Positions 11,534 to 22,767 of a stretch of 64,000 nucleotides of DNA are shown piece after piece. A model generated the notes under the pieces. That model was not told where the DNA came from. It worked only from the letters and a program-made list of their open reading frames with translations, and did not search any database. The stretch is from positions 2,728,001 through 2,792,000 of the forward strand of contig WJXW01000001.1 in NCBI GenBank assembly GCA_015832175.1, in the 5' to 3' direction. The first letter of the stretch is position 1; every line of letters begins with the position of its first letter. The translations under genes were made by a program, and so were the position numbers. The DNA is from Paraphaeosphaeria minitans. Lineage: Eukaryota; Ascomycota; Dothideomycetes; Pleosporales; Didymosphaeriaceae.

Positions 11534-14401
11534 TCAACGGAGCCATGGTGAGTTGCGCCTGCCTCCGCTGCCTGTACCTGACCCGCCTCTTGTTTCTTCG
11601 AGGCTTCGTCTTGAGCCAGCACCGATCTCACTCATCTGGAATAGCAATGGCTCGTCGTCATCGTTGGGCACGTTGCGGCTAGCAAAATGGTAGCGACTTT
11701 GGCGTTCGGTGGAGCTCGTTGCGCCTGTGGCCAGACTACCCGAAGACAGATGCGATGAATAGCTACCACGGCCCCGACTCCCCCCAGGGTAGGTACCCCG
11801 CTTTACCGGTGGATCGGAAGTTGACATAGGTCGCGGAAGCTCATCCTGCGTGCCCGATGGAGGTGGATCGTGACTTTCGCTGGCAAGGAGCTCTGTCTGT
11901 GCAAAGAGCTCACTCGGTGTGAGGTCAGGTGCAAGCACACGGTCCAGATCACGCTCGCGATCGGATTCGTCAACTGGAACGCTGGCGGATCTCAAGCCGA
12001 AGAAATCAGGTTCATCTTCCATAGCACGCTGCTGTTGCGCTGCAGAGCTAGATCTGCGAGGATGGTTCCAGGGTCGAGGCGAGGTAGGAATATCGATGGC
12101 GGTTGTACCTTCGTCGCCTTCGGCCCGCTCTTGCACGTCAACCGTATCTTGACCACGCGACGAGTGTCCAGGCCGACTGCGGCTACGACGGGGCTCGTAT
12201 TCAATGATGCTATTTGCGCTCAGTCGAGACGGAATTGCAGGTGTGTGGGGCGTATGCGGTGATATGGGCTTTCCTGGCGAGGATGCAGTAGAGAAGGAAG
12301 AGCCTGCGACCATGGGCGGTACGCTAGAGAGCTGACGGCTGGAGGACGAGGACGACCGATGGAGCATCATAGACGAGGATACAGAGTCCGACAGAGTATT
12401 GTATGGCTCGCGCATGCGCTGATATTTGGAGAGCTGCGCGGTGGTCTTGCGCATTGACGCATCCCGCGTAGCAGTATCAGGCTTGCTGAAGCTCTTGAGG
12501 TCTTTCTTTTGCTCAAGAAGCTTCAAGAAGTCGGAGATGTTTTCATCGTCTGTCTTGACCGACCCTGAACTTGCTCCTTCGCCCTCGTTTAGATCACCAG
12601 AGCCGCGCTGCTGCGAGGAAGCCACGCTTCCTCTCCCACTGCTGAGATTATCATCCTCCAGCTTACTGCCACCTCCAGACGAGAACCGGCTCCTGCGATG
12701 ACCGAAGCTACTGCTGTAGCGTGCAATTGGCGCAGGTTTGGGAGAGCTGGATGCTGAGGATGCTATCGCAGTCTCATTCGGTAGTGATGGTTGCCTGAGC
12801 GCAGTTTGTGGAAGAGCAGTCAACGAGGTGCGGTTGCGAGGCTGTGTTAAAGGGTTGGGGCCAGCTCCTCGAGCAAAGGAACTGCTTGGTCTGCTACCAG
12901 CGGAACTTCCTAGCGATGGGGGTATGTGCGAAGTAGGAGCAGGAGAAGACGACAATGAGCCGGCCTTGAAAGGTTGGAACGACACAGACGTGCGTCTTTG
13001 ATGCGACGGTACCTCATTCGAACGAAGGGACGATCTTGACCCTTGTGCCGTGCGGTTATGAGGGGGCAGCTTCGATGGGGGCGATTCGGACGGTGATGAT
13101 GAGGGCATGTCTCGTACGGCACGTAGAGCAGACATTGGGCTGGTACCCGTCGGAGGGACAGCTTGGTGGAAGGTCGACATACTACCGTAGGCCTGCCCCA
13201 AATCTGGAGTGTCCTGAGAGTGCAGCTTGTTGACGGGAAGAGAGCCTGGGACAGGTTGAACTTCCCGGTTCGACTGTTCCAGGTACGTATTGTCCAAACC
13301 CAGAAAGTGCGAGCTCAGCAACGATTCTGAATCCTCGACACTAAATTCGCAGTTTGTGCGGTATTGGACGGATATGCACAAGGGTCCGACGGGTGAGTTG
13401 GACGGCGCAAATACTTGAGTCTCGGTAACGCTCTCCGTTGATGGATAAAGTGGGATGCTGAGCGTATTTGAGCGTGGGCTCTTGAAGTCGCCGTTGGCTA
13501 TGCGAAAGTTCAACTTCAGTGATGGATGATTGGCTGGTTGTTTCGCGATGCTCTTATAATATTTGAAGGCAGGTATGAAGCGGAGATAGGCGTAGAGCGA
13601 CCGGAACAAGACGACGGCTTTCTTGTACACGTTCGGTAGCGGTTCACTTAGGTCGGAGGGATGCACTGCGTGCTTGTCACCAATATTGATCTTCCAGCGC
13701 TCCAACACAAGCTGTGTGGATTTGCCCATCTGGCTCGGGGGCCGTGACGACGATTCGGCTGGCAAGTTCAATGCCTCAGCGACGTCCCACCTCTTCCCCT
13801 GCTCGTCCAGGACGACAAGGGACTGCTTGTGCCCCAGGTTTTGGGTGTCCAGGTATATCTCGATGCAGAGCGACGGGTGCTGGCCGGCCACCGCATCCAT
13901 CATCTTCCACTCCTGGAGGTGTGGAGTGAGAAGATCGGATTCATCGAGAACGACGTTGAACTGTTTCACGTCAGAACATGTAGGGAGCAGCTGAGGCGGG
14001 ACCACGCACCCATTTATTTTGTCTCAGATTTCCGTCTTTGTTGAAGCTCTGGGGCAGTATCGTTCTCGAGGAAATGATGGTGAGGGCCGCTTTGGTGAAG
14101 AAGTTCTGGACGTGGGTCAGTCAATCAAGCCTCGCAGCCTCTGTGTGACGGTGGGTACCTGTATAACCTGGTTCACCTTCTGATTGTGTCTGTGGTCCGC
14201 CTCCGACACTTGGTCGGCGCGGGCCACCATCTCGCCGCTGTCGTCGGTTCCGCGGTCACTGTAGGGAGCAAAGTCTGAGTGGGGAGAAGAGCGCTCGGAC
14301 ATGGAATCGCGATCCCGCTGGTTGTTGGTTCGTGTGGGGTTGGTCTGGAGGTTGTTCGCGGCCGAGGCGGCCCGCGGCGAAGGGCGTGGGTGCTGGTACA
14401 T
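11534..14401 (-). CDS. atg13: Autophagy-related protein 13 (ATG13)
   Basis: Three exons, 14401-14159, 14105-14010 and 13960-11534, give 921 residues; introns are 53 and 49 bp. ATG13 is the regulatory subunit of the Atg1 kinase complex that starts autophagosome formation at the pre-autophagosomal structure. The N-terminal HORMA domain (about residues 70-300) is assembled across the junctions: KVNQVIQ, then NFFTKAALTIISSRT, then FNVVLDESD. It continues with CIEIYLDTQ, LVLERWKI and KKAVVLFRSLYAYLRFIPAF, all characteristic of the family. The remaining 600 residues are Ser/Pro-rich and disordered. This is normal for ATG13, where they are phospho-regulated and bind Atg1 and Atg17. The segment with ISDFLKLLEQKKDLKSF looks like a conserved short interaction helix. 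The start at 14401 (MYQHPRPSP) is the first ATG of the frame. Confidence 0.95.
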
Positions 14402-15239
14402 GGTGAGGGAGGCCGCTGGTGTACCAGGGCGTGGATAGGCGTGACGGAAGGAGGAATGGGCTAGGATGCAGCGCGAGGAGTTATCGTCGGATTGAGCATA
14501 GGCGGGTACTGATGGGAGCCATCACGAGCGTGCGGCTATGCAGTCGGACGGACACAGTCAGTCGCAGGTGGCTTCGGCAGACTGGCCCACGCGGTCGGTT
14601 TGGTACTGTCGGCCGGGGAGAGCTCAGGCAGCAGCCATGATGTGCGGCGCTGTTCTACAAGGGTTTGGCGTCTGGGTATAGGTATGGGCGCGGTGGCTGG
14701 TACGGCGATAAGGTTGAGCGGCCAGCTAGCGGGGCTGGGGAGCGGCGGGCGAGCGTGGTAGGGAGCAGGATATGCAACGATGGAGCGAGCGGCAAGGGAA
14801 GCAGCTTTGAGGGGATGCGATGGCACAAGGCCGGCGAAGAGGGCGAGGATGGCGATGTGGGAGTCAGGCGTCTGGGGGGGCTCGTGACTGGAGCGGATGA
14901 CGGGCACTGATAGCAAGATGCCCTTGTCTACAGGCGGGCCGGAGCTGCCAGAGAAGAAGCAGGATGCAGGACAGGCAGCGGGCGGAGAGGAGGTGCGAAC
15001 GGGCGATGAAGAGACAGGCTATCTACCAAGAGCAGCGCTGCAGCAAGGTGTAGGGCGTTTCGTCCCGACTTGTGAAGCGCCGGTGACGCGAATCGAAGCT
15101 CGCTCGCCTGCCTGCCTTCGTAACTGAGTGAGGCCCGAGCGCAGAGCTAATGCGACAAGGGTTGGGGGTTGGGGGGGAGCAAGACAACCGACGCGAGCGA
15201 GGAACAACGACAGAGGGCGGGTCTGCTGTGTGCTTATTT
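14402..15239. other. ATG13 upstream region
   Basis: 838 bp upstream of ATG13, GC-rich. A minus-strand frame of 126 codons (14916-14536) begins with an ATG but has a Pro/Ala-rich, non-descript composition. I treat it as leader or chance rather than a gene. Confidence 0.4.
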
Positions 15240-16062
15240 CTACCTAGCTACCGTCTACTGTCTACTGTTTGCTGTCTACTGTCTGCTTATTTCTATCTAG
15301 CTGCCGTCTACTGTCTGCTGTTTGCTGTCTACTGCTGTCTGCTGTCTGCTGTCTGCTGTCTGCTTATTTCCACCTAGCTGCCGTCTACTGTCCACTGTTT
15401 GCTGTCTACTATCTACTGTTTACTATCTACTATTTACTGTCTACTATCTGCTATCTGCTATCTACTGTCTAGGTACTGTCTAGGTACAGTCTACTGTCTA
15501 TAGTCTGCTGTCTACTATCCACTGTCTACTATCTACTGTCTACTGTTTGCTGTTTGCTGTCTGTTATCTCCACCTAGCTGCTGTCTGCTGTCTGCTGTCT
15601 GCTTATCTTACTGTCTGCTGTCTGCTGTCTACTGTCTATCTATCTGCTATCTGCTGTCTGCTGTCTGCTGTCTACTGTCTGCTGTCTACTATCTGCTGTC
15701 TGCTATCTGCTGTCTACTGTCTACTGTCTGTCCATCTACTATCTGCTGTCTGCTGTCTGCTGTCTACTGTCTACTGTCTACTATCTGCTGTCTGCTATCT
15801 GCTGTCTGCTGTCTACTGTCTGTCCATCTGCTATCTGCTGTCTGCTGTCTGCTGTCTACTGTCTGTCTATCTGCTATCTGCTGTCTGCTGTCTGCTGTCT
15901 GCTGTCTGTCCATCTACTGTCTGCTGTCTGTCTATCTGCTGTCTGCTGTCTGTCCATCTGCTGTCTGCTGTCTGTCCATCTGCTGTCTGCTGTCTGTCCA
16001 TCTGCTGTCTGCTGTCTGTCCATCTGCTGTCTGCTGTCTGTCCATCTGCTGTCTGCTCGTCA
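15240..16062 (+). repeat. Large CTGTCTGC/CTGTCTAC minisatellite
   Basis: About 0.8 kb is built almost entirely from short units of the type CTGTCTGCTGTCTACTGTC. The left third is mixed with TTATTTCTACCTAGCTGC spacers. The right end (from about 15900) is homogenised to a unit of about 23 bp, CTGTCTGCTGTCTGTCCAT. Units use a 7-8 base step, so frames stay open by chance on both strands (Leu/Ser/Cys-rich on plus). These should not be called genes. The array lies between the divergent ATG13 and BTB genes. Confidence 0.95.
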
Positions 16063-16155
16063 TGCCCGCTCGTGAATGGCTGCAGCTGCACGCTCACCGG
16101 CTTCCCCGCCGGCCGGTGAAAATGACTTCCTGATAAAGACGCCTTCGCTCAGCCT

Positions 16156-16219
16156 GGCGAACATGACGAACATGGCGAACATGGCAAACCTAGCGAACCT
16201 AGCGCACATGGCGAACTTG
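16156..16219 (+). repeat. 9-bp tandem repeat (GGCGAACAT)
   Basis: About seven imperfect copies of a GGCGAACAT unit, with GACGAACAT, GGCAAACCT and AGCGAACCT variants. Confidence 0.8.
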
Positions 16220-16247
16220 GTCGTCGTGGTCTCATGGCCGCCGGGAT

Positions 16248-16333
16248 TGCATCATCTTCCACCATCTGCCATCCCTTCTCGACATGCAATTGCATCATCT
16301 TTCACCATCTGCCATCCCTTCTCGACATGCAAT
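16248..16333 (+). repeat. 43-bp direct tandem duplication
   Basis: Two adjacent 43-bp copies (16248-16290 and 16291-16333) of a segment beginning TGCATCATCTT and ending GACATGCAAT. They differ at one base (C/T). Confidence 0.9.
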
Positions 16334-16494
16334 TGCATCCGACCGCCGTCAATCGAAAAAAAAACCCCCAGACACTCTGCATATCCTCCGATGCGATGCA
16401 AACTTGTTGAATGATCAATCCCACTGCTGCCTACCTGCTCGTGTGCGAGTGGGACCTCTGTGCTGTCTGCAGGCTCGATTGGACTGGTCTTCGC

Positions 16495-16690
16495 CACATC
16501 ATGCAGAGCACGCAGGAGACAGCGAACCAGAACTCTTCGCCACATCGTGCAGAGGAGACAGCGAACCGGAACTCTTCTCTACATCGTGCAGAGGAGCGAA
16601 CCGGAACGCTTCGCCACATCGTGTAGACAGCGAACCAAAACCCTCCGCCGCATCGTGCAGACGAGACAGCGAACCGGAACTCTTCGCCTG
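16495..16690 (+). repeat. Imperfect ~28-30 bp tandem repeat
   Basis: About five to six diverged copies of a unit containing GAGACAGCGAACCGGAAC and TCTTCGCCACATCGTGCA. They lie in the spacer upstream of the BTB-domain gene. Confidence 0.8.
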
Positions 16691-16699
16691 GTCGCCGTT

Positions 16700-17753
16700 G
16701 CTCAGGCGTACGGGCTCAGATCCTTCTGGTGGGGAATACCTACTGGGCTTCTCCGATTGAACCATTGTCCATGGTCATACGTTGCTCACGACTCCTGTTT
16801 CGCACCGCGCCATCTCCGTCACATATTTGTATGCATTGGGAGGTGGCCGCCAAGCTGCATCCAGCTCTTCGCCGCTACCTACCTAATCCATGCCTGCGGT
16901 GGAGACGAACGTGCGCACCCATCTTTATATATTATTCGTCGTCTGCGCCCGTCGTCCATCGTCCATCGTCCGTCTCGTGGTCTTCTCACGTGAAAGCACC
17001 CTCGATTCTTGGTCTACAGTAGCTCCAGAGTGTTGAAGTCGCTCTCACTCCAGAACATGTGCTCGTGGGACTCGGTGCCTTGCCTGATTGGACAGACGCG
17101 GGAAGAGTGCATCCCCACCTCTCGCACATTCGCCGGAATCCAGCTCCTCGAACTCCCGAGCATTGTGACTGTCGTATACCTACTTATTGCCCCTCGTCCG
17201 CCTCCCTGAAGCTGTACGGGTCATCCGCGACTCACACTGACTCATAACGCTTAGCTGTAGTACCTGCGCGAACTTCGCCTGTGCTCGCCATCTGTCGTCC
17301 CATCCCGGTTTCGTCATCATAGACTCAAGCACCCTTCGCCCGACGACGACGACACCCCTCCCGACCCTCACTGCGCGTCCCCGACCGATAATTCGAAGCA
17401 AATCTGAGGCTCGTTTCGCCGTAGATTCCATCGCTGTGAAAACGCCTATCTGAGCTACCCCCTCGAAGCTTCTACTATCTATACCGCGCACGTAAAGGTT
17501 GCCACATCGCGCCAAATTTCGCCGCCACTTCACTACGCCTGCCGACCCGCCCCCCACCGTACGCCTTGCCTTTACGCAACCCGCCATACATCTACGCAAA
17601 CAATTCCATCGGCCGTTTTCTTGTTCGCTGTACCTTCAGGAGGCTTACCTCAGCTTCGCGACCAGCACCTTTAAATAAGCTTTGATCCCAGAGATCATAG
17701 CGAGGGGCTACTTGTCGAAGCGCAAAAGCACATCTCTCCATTCTATTTGGCAC
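16700..17753. other. Upstream region of the BTB/RCC1 gene
   Basis: About 1 kb with no convincing coding frame, presumed promoter and 5' leader. It contains a CATCGTCCATCGTCC short repeat near 16950 and pyrimidine-rich stretches towards the start codon. Confidence 0.4.
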
Positions 17754-20700
17754 ATGAGTGGGTATCTTTGGAAGCATTATTTTGAAGATGATGTCGACAG
17801 CTTTCGACATGTCTTGGAATCTGCCTCCCATACCTCACGGACAGGAGCACCGAAAGGTCCTGCTGCCCGGCAGGGAGGGGCTCTTGGTGTCGGATTGAAC
17901 AACAGTCCTGGTAGCTACGGAGCCTCCCCCCAGCTGGGCGCCAAAGGGAGGAGGGTACCGGCCGGCGCTGGGTTGACATTGACTCGTTCGGACATCAACA
18001 GTCGCGATGGCATGGGCATGACGATTCTACATCACGTTGCGTCCGCCACCACCGAGAATGTCATTGGTTTTGCACAAGCTCTGCTTGAACACCCGTTGGT
18101 CGACTTGTACGCGCAGGATGCGGAAAACGGGTGGACTCCACTGCATCGAGCCTTCTACTTTGGAAACATTGCGATTGCACGACTGATCCTGAACCGCGAC
18201 ACTCAGGACATGCTAGGCTACGGCTCCACAGGCTTCAATCAACATGCACGAGGTCTTGTCAAGATCAAGGATAAGGAAGGATACGGTCCACTGGATCTAT
18301 TTTCCCTGACTATCAAAGATCGCACTTTGCGACCGGAAGTCGGGACCACCCCTGTGGTCGATCCCGATGACGAGATTGCACAAGGTGACAGCGGCGACAG
18401 GGATGACGATTCGCGGAAACGCATCATCACACCACCCGTCCTCCTCAGTGGTGACGAGGTTTATACCTTTGGTAGCAACAAGAATTTGACCCTAGGATTT
18501 GGAGATCAAGATGATCGTCAGTTCCCTGAGCGAGTCGTTCTCCGACGACCCGATCATTTGCTGCAGAGATTCTATCGAGAACACCGGGAGACCGAGGTTC
18601 AGAGATTAGCTGCAATGAATATGGGACTTCAGAACTCAGGCCTCCTCCAACCCTTGGCAGTCACTGACCTTCCGACACACATCCGCAATACGCCACTCGT
18701 TATCCAAGACGTACAGATGTCAAAGCTTCATACGGCGATTCTCACAACTGATCCGGTATCCAACCTCTACGTCTGTGGACATGGTCCTGGTGGACGGCTA
18801 GGCATCGGAACAGAAACTACAAGATACAAGTTCACTTGCATTGAGAGCGGCGGTATAGGCAAGAGAAAGATCGCTGCAGTTGACTTGGGACAGAACCATA
18901 CTCTTGCAATTACCGACGAGGGAGAAATCTACTCGTGGGGTAATAACGCCTACGGCCAGCTAGGATACTCCCTGCCCAAGCCCACGGTCAAGGACGATGA
19001 CCCAATCTCAACAATACCAAGACAGATATTTGGACCCTTGAAGCGAGAGGTGATCACAGGTGTTGCAGCTTCCCGAATACATTCGGTGGCACACACGTCT
19101 TCGTCTCTGTACACTTTCGGCAAGAACGAGGGCCAACTTGGAATCGTCGACTCCGATGCACGATCCTTGGAGATGCAGATCACACCGCGGAAGATCGCCG
19201 CGTCTTTGTTTTCGTCGCCAATCAGCTCAGCATCAGCCATAGATGGTGCTACAGTATGTCTCTTAGAGAACCGCGAAGTATGGGTATTCGCCAACTACGG
19301 ATATACACGATTGAATTTCCCGCTTGATGGGTTCACCAACAGCTTTTTGAAGGAAAGCTGGCTTACCACTAAGTACGAGACGACGCCGAACAGAGTCAAA
19401 AAGATAACATCTGGTGGAGACACCATCTGTGCCCTGTCAAGCTCTGGCGAAGTCTTCACAGTCGCAGTCAGTCATCGCTCCGAAGGTGGCCAGGATTCCA
19501 ACACATCTACAACCAATCCGAAGCAAATACGTGATGCGTTGTCGCTACCTAACCGGATCTGGTCGGCGAGACAAGGCCACATGGCCGCTCGAGACGTGGG
19601 TGTGGATCAAGACGGTTCCATTATCTTGACTACTGAAGCTGGTAGCGTTTGGAGACGCACGAAGCGAGCAACCATCAAAAGCACGGCCGCCATTGGCGCG
19701 GCTGAGCAGAAGGCCAAAGACTACAAGTTCCAGCGAGTGCCAGGCTTGACGAGGGTCACGGCTGTGCGAGCATCTGCCTTTGGCGCTTATGCTGCAATTC
19801 GTAAGGATTGCGATGTCACCAGGTCCCAGATCATGACGGACGAGCCTGCACTCTGGAAGGACGTTGCACCGTTGTTGCCTTTCTATGACCTGTCGAAGTA
19901 TGAAGAAGACTCGAACGACGAGAGCCCTCTTCCAAGGTTCTGGCAACGCCCTTCCGAAGCGCAATCTCTCCGAAAGCGAGTGCTTGAGTCAAAGGATTTA
20001 GAGAAGGAAGTATCCGAGATTTTGGAACGTACGTTACCTTCTTCAGAGAACACTTATGACATTCAACTCGGCACAACACTTTCAGACATTCGCATTCCTG
20101 TTCACGAGTTCATCATATCTAGTCGTAGTCGCGTTTTCCGGGATGCAATGGCCAGTTTCCGTGCTCAGGATCACGGCAAGCTAGACATGAGCGAGCTGTT
20201 AGAGATCCAAGAGATGGATGGTCGTTTGACTGTGGTTTTCCATGGCTTGGACTTTCTCACTCTGTTCGATCTTGTCCTCTATTCGTACACGGACACACTT
20301 GTAGACTTCTGGAACGTCACGCGATATTACCCCATAATGGCACACAGATACCGGACCGTGCGTACTGAACTCATGAAGTTGGCAATACGACTGGAGATTC
20401 GCCAACTGGAACCCGCCGTTCGACAAATGGTCACTCCAAGAAAATCTCTTAACCTTGACATGACGGTTGCTATCAAGGAGCCATCGTTCTTCGACAGTGG
20501 CGATATGATCGTTGAGCTAGAGGACGGAGAGATGACCCTCCATTCTGACATCCTCTGTCAGCGATGTCCGTTCTTCAAAGGTCTTTTCCGAGGCCGTGCT
20601 GGGGGTCAGTGGTTGACCGGCAGGCGTACAGAAGAGTCCCATTTGGTGCGGATTGACCTCACCCACGTCGAATCGCATCTATTCGAACTTATTGTCCGTC

Positions 20701-22767
20701 ACTTGTATACCGATGCCGGCGAAGAGATTTTCAACGATGTAACGAGTGAAGACCTGAATGATCTTCTCGCCTTGGATGAGCTATTAGATCACGTTATGGA
20801 TGTCATGTCGGTTGCGAATGAGCTGATGTTAGATCGGCTTTCGCAGATCTGCCAAAAGCTCATTGGACGTTATGGTGAGTTGGTAACCTCGTAATGAAAC
20901 ATCGGGGCTAACACGGTCATAGTCAATGCGCGAAACGTATGTTCGCTATTGGCAGCTATTGCGCCCAGTTCAGTTGCAGAGTTCAAGGATGCCGCACTCG
21001 AGTACGTGTGCTTGAGCATGGAAGCTGTCATGCAAAATGGGTCAGTGATATTGTGCCGCCCCACGAATGTACAAGCTAACCAAGACTAGTTCTCTGGACG
21101 AGCTGGACGAAGACCTTCTATCAGAGTTGGACCATGTTGTACGCGAGAATCAGCTGGCCTTCCTACCTTTTGCGAGAAGCGGGCGTGCTGAAGCACTCTT
21201 GTTTGATAAATACCCGGAGCTCGCTGAGAGGATTGAGCGAGGCAAACGAGCTAAAGTGGACGCTATCGTTCTCTCCAACAAGTTCTCTGAAGCTGAAGGA
21301 TTCATGTCGTCATCTTTCCGAGCACAAAGCTTAGAGGAGCTGTCCATGTCACCTCTTCGGCAACGCAATCGCCGAAGGGCGTCCCGAGAAGGGAAACCCG
21401 AAACGGAGAGCCCCGTATCCACCCCAGCTTTGAAAGCAAAGAGTTCTGTGGCTGATCTGATGTTTGAGATGTCGGATGGTGAGGATGATCACGAGGAGGA
21501 TACTGCACTTCGTCAACCACAGTTCACATCAAAAGCAGGGAAGCAGCCTATCGTTGATCCAGTCGGATCTCCAGACGGACCGTGGTCTGTTGGAAGGACG
21601 AACGATGGCCTGTCGCCACTTGGGACAGCTGTCGACAAGTACCATATGCTCGGATCTCAGAGTTCGAAGTCTCCCCAGATCCCCCCTGAAAGAACCTCCG
21701 AGCGACCATGGGGTCCCGCACCCTTAGCCCCTACGAAGTTCGGGTTGAAAGACATCATGGCTCAAACCAGTGTTCCACCCTCGAATCTCACACTTGGCCT
21801 TTCTCAACAGGAAAAAGAAAGGAATGGTACAGGGTCTTTCCAAGCGAAGATGTCACAAAAGGAGCGAAAACGTGTTCAGCAGGCACATCAAGCCGGACAG
21901 CCACCGACCCCTGAGAAAGTGCAGCCGACTCCTACCGTATCGCCATGGCAGGCTATGTCTCACCGGAAAGTGAGCGAGAGTCCAGTCGCACATTCAGCAA
22001 CGTCACCTCCTCAGCCGCCAAGAGCTTCCAGCACGCCCCAGTTGACGATGCGTCAGACGGTCGCCAATCGAGGCGCAAAATCAAAGAAAAAGGAACAAGA
22101 CAAAGGTCGTCAGCCGTCGCAAACCACTCCTGGACATACACCGTCATCGCAGAAGCTCACTTACGTCGCAGCTGATCCGTCATCGGATCGAGGGATGTCA
22201 GTCTCGACAACACCAATACCCACACCTCAGTCTGTGCGTCACATACCTCTACCGGCACATTCGCCGACCTCGCCAAGCCAGCACATGACCATGCATGAGA
22301 TTCTCTCCCTGCAAGAAGCCGAGAAGATGTCTATCCGTGATGCTGCAGCCAAACGAAGCTTGCAGGAAATACAACAAGAGCAAGAGTTCCAGCAGTGGTG
22401 GGACCAAGAGAGCAGGAGAGTCATACAGGAGGAAGAACAAAGAAAGCGCGCAGCAGAGAGGACCGCCAAGGCTACCAGGGGCCGATCAAGGGGCAGAGGT
22501 GGTAAGCCTAAAAGCAAAGGCAACGATAAGAAGGCAGGCGATGAAGGGAATCGAGAGAAAGCAAAAAATGATGTGAAGCCGCCTTTAGCCACGGCCGAGG
22601 TCTCGACTCCTGCGCCCGCCCCAAAGCAGGATGGTGCGGACAGGGGAAAGTCGAGAGGAAGAGGTGGTCAGCGGGGTGGTCGGGGCGGCGACGGTAGAGG
22701 TGGTCGTCCGCAGGGTGCTCCGAGAGAAGCCTCTACGCCAGTCACACCCGCTGGCTCGAAGCAATGA
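17754..22767 (+). CDS. Ankyrin-RCC1-BTB protein (btb1/IBtk-like) with RG-rich tail
   Basis: Three exons, 17754-20874, 20923-21040 and 21090-22767, give 1638 residues; introns are 48 and 49 bp. Domains in order: ankyrin repeats (about 80-155; TILHHVASATTENVIGFAQALLEH and NGWTPLHRAFYFGNIAIARLIL-type units); RCC1-type beta-propeller repeats (about 230-650; DEVYTFGSNKNLTLGFGDQD, GEIYSWGNNAYGQLGYS, SLYTFGKNEGQLG); a first BTB/POZ domain (about 770-880; TLSDIRIPVHEFIISSRSRVF); a second BTB (about 915-1035; LHSDILCQRCPFFKGLFRG); a helical BACK-like part split by both introns; a disordered region with a charged helix (QEQEFQQWWDQESRRVIQEE); and an RG/RGG-rich C-terminus. This architecture is that of animal IBtk and fission-yeast Btb1, which act as CUL3 ubiquitin-ligase substrate adaptors. 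The adaptor role here is inferred. Confidence 0.92.

Noticed and set aside
14536..14916. 126-codon frame upstream of ATG13 on minus strand
   Set aside because: Pro/Ala-rich composition typical of GC-rich leader DNA; no family features. Treated as possible leader only.
15547..16119. 190-codon Leu/Ser/Cys-rich open frame on plus strand
   Set aside because: It lies entirely in the CTGTCTGC minisatellite. The repeat lacks stop codons in several frames, so the frame is an artefact.
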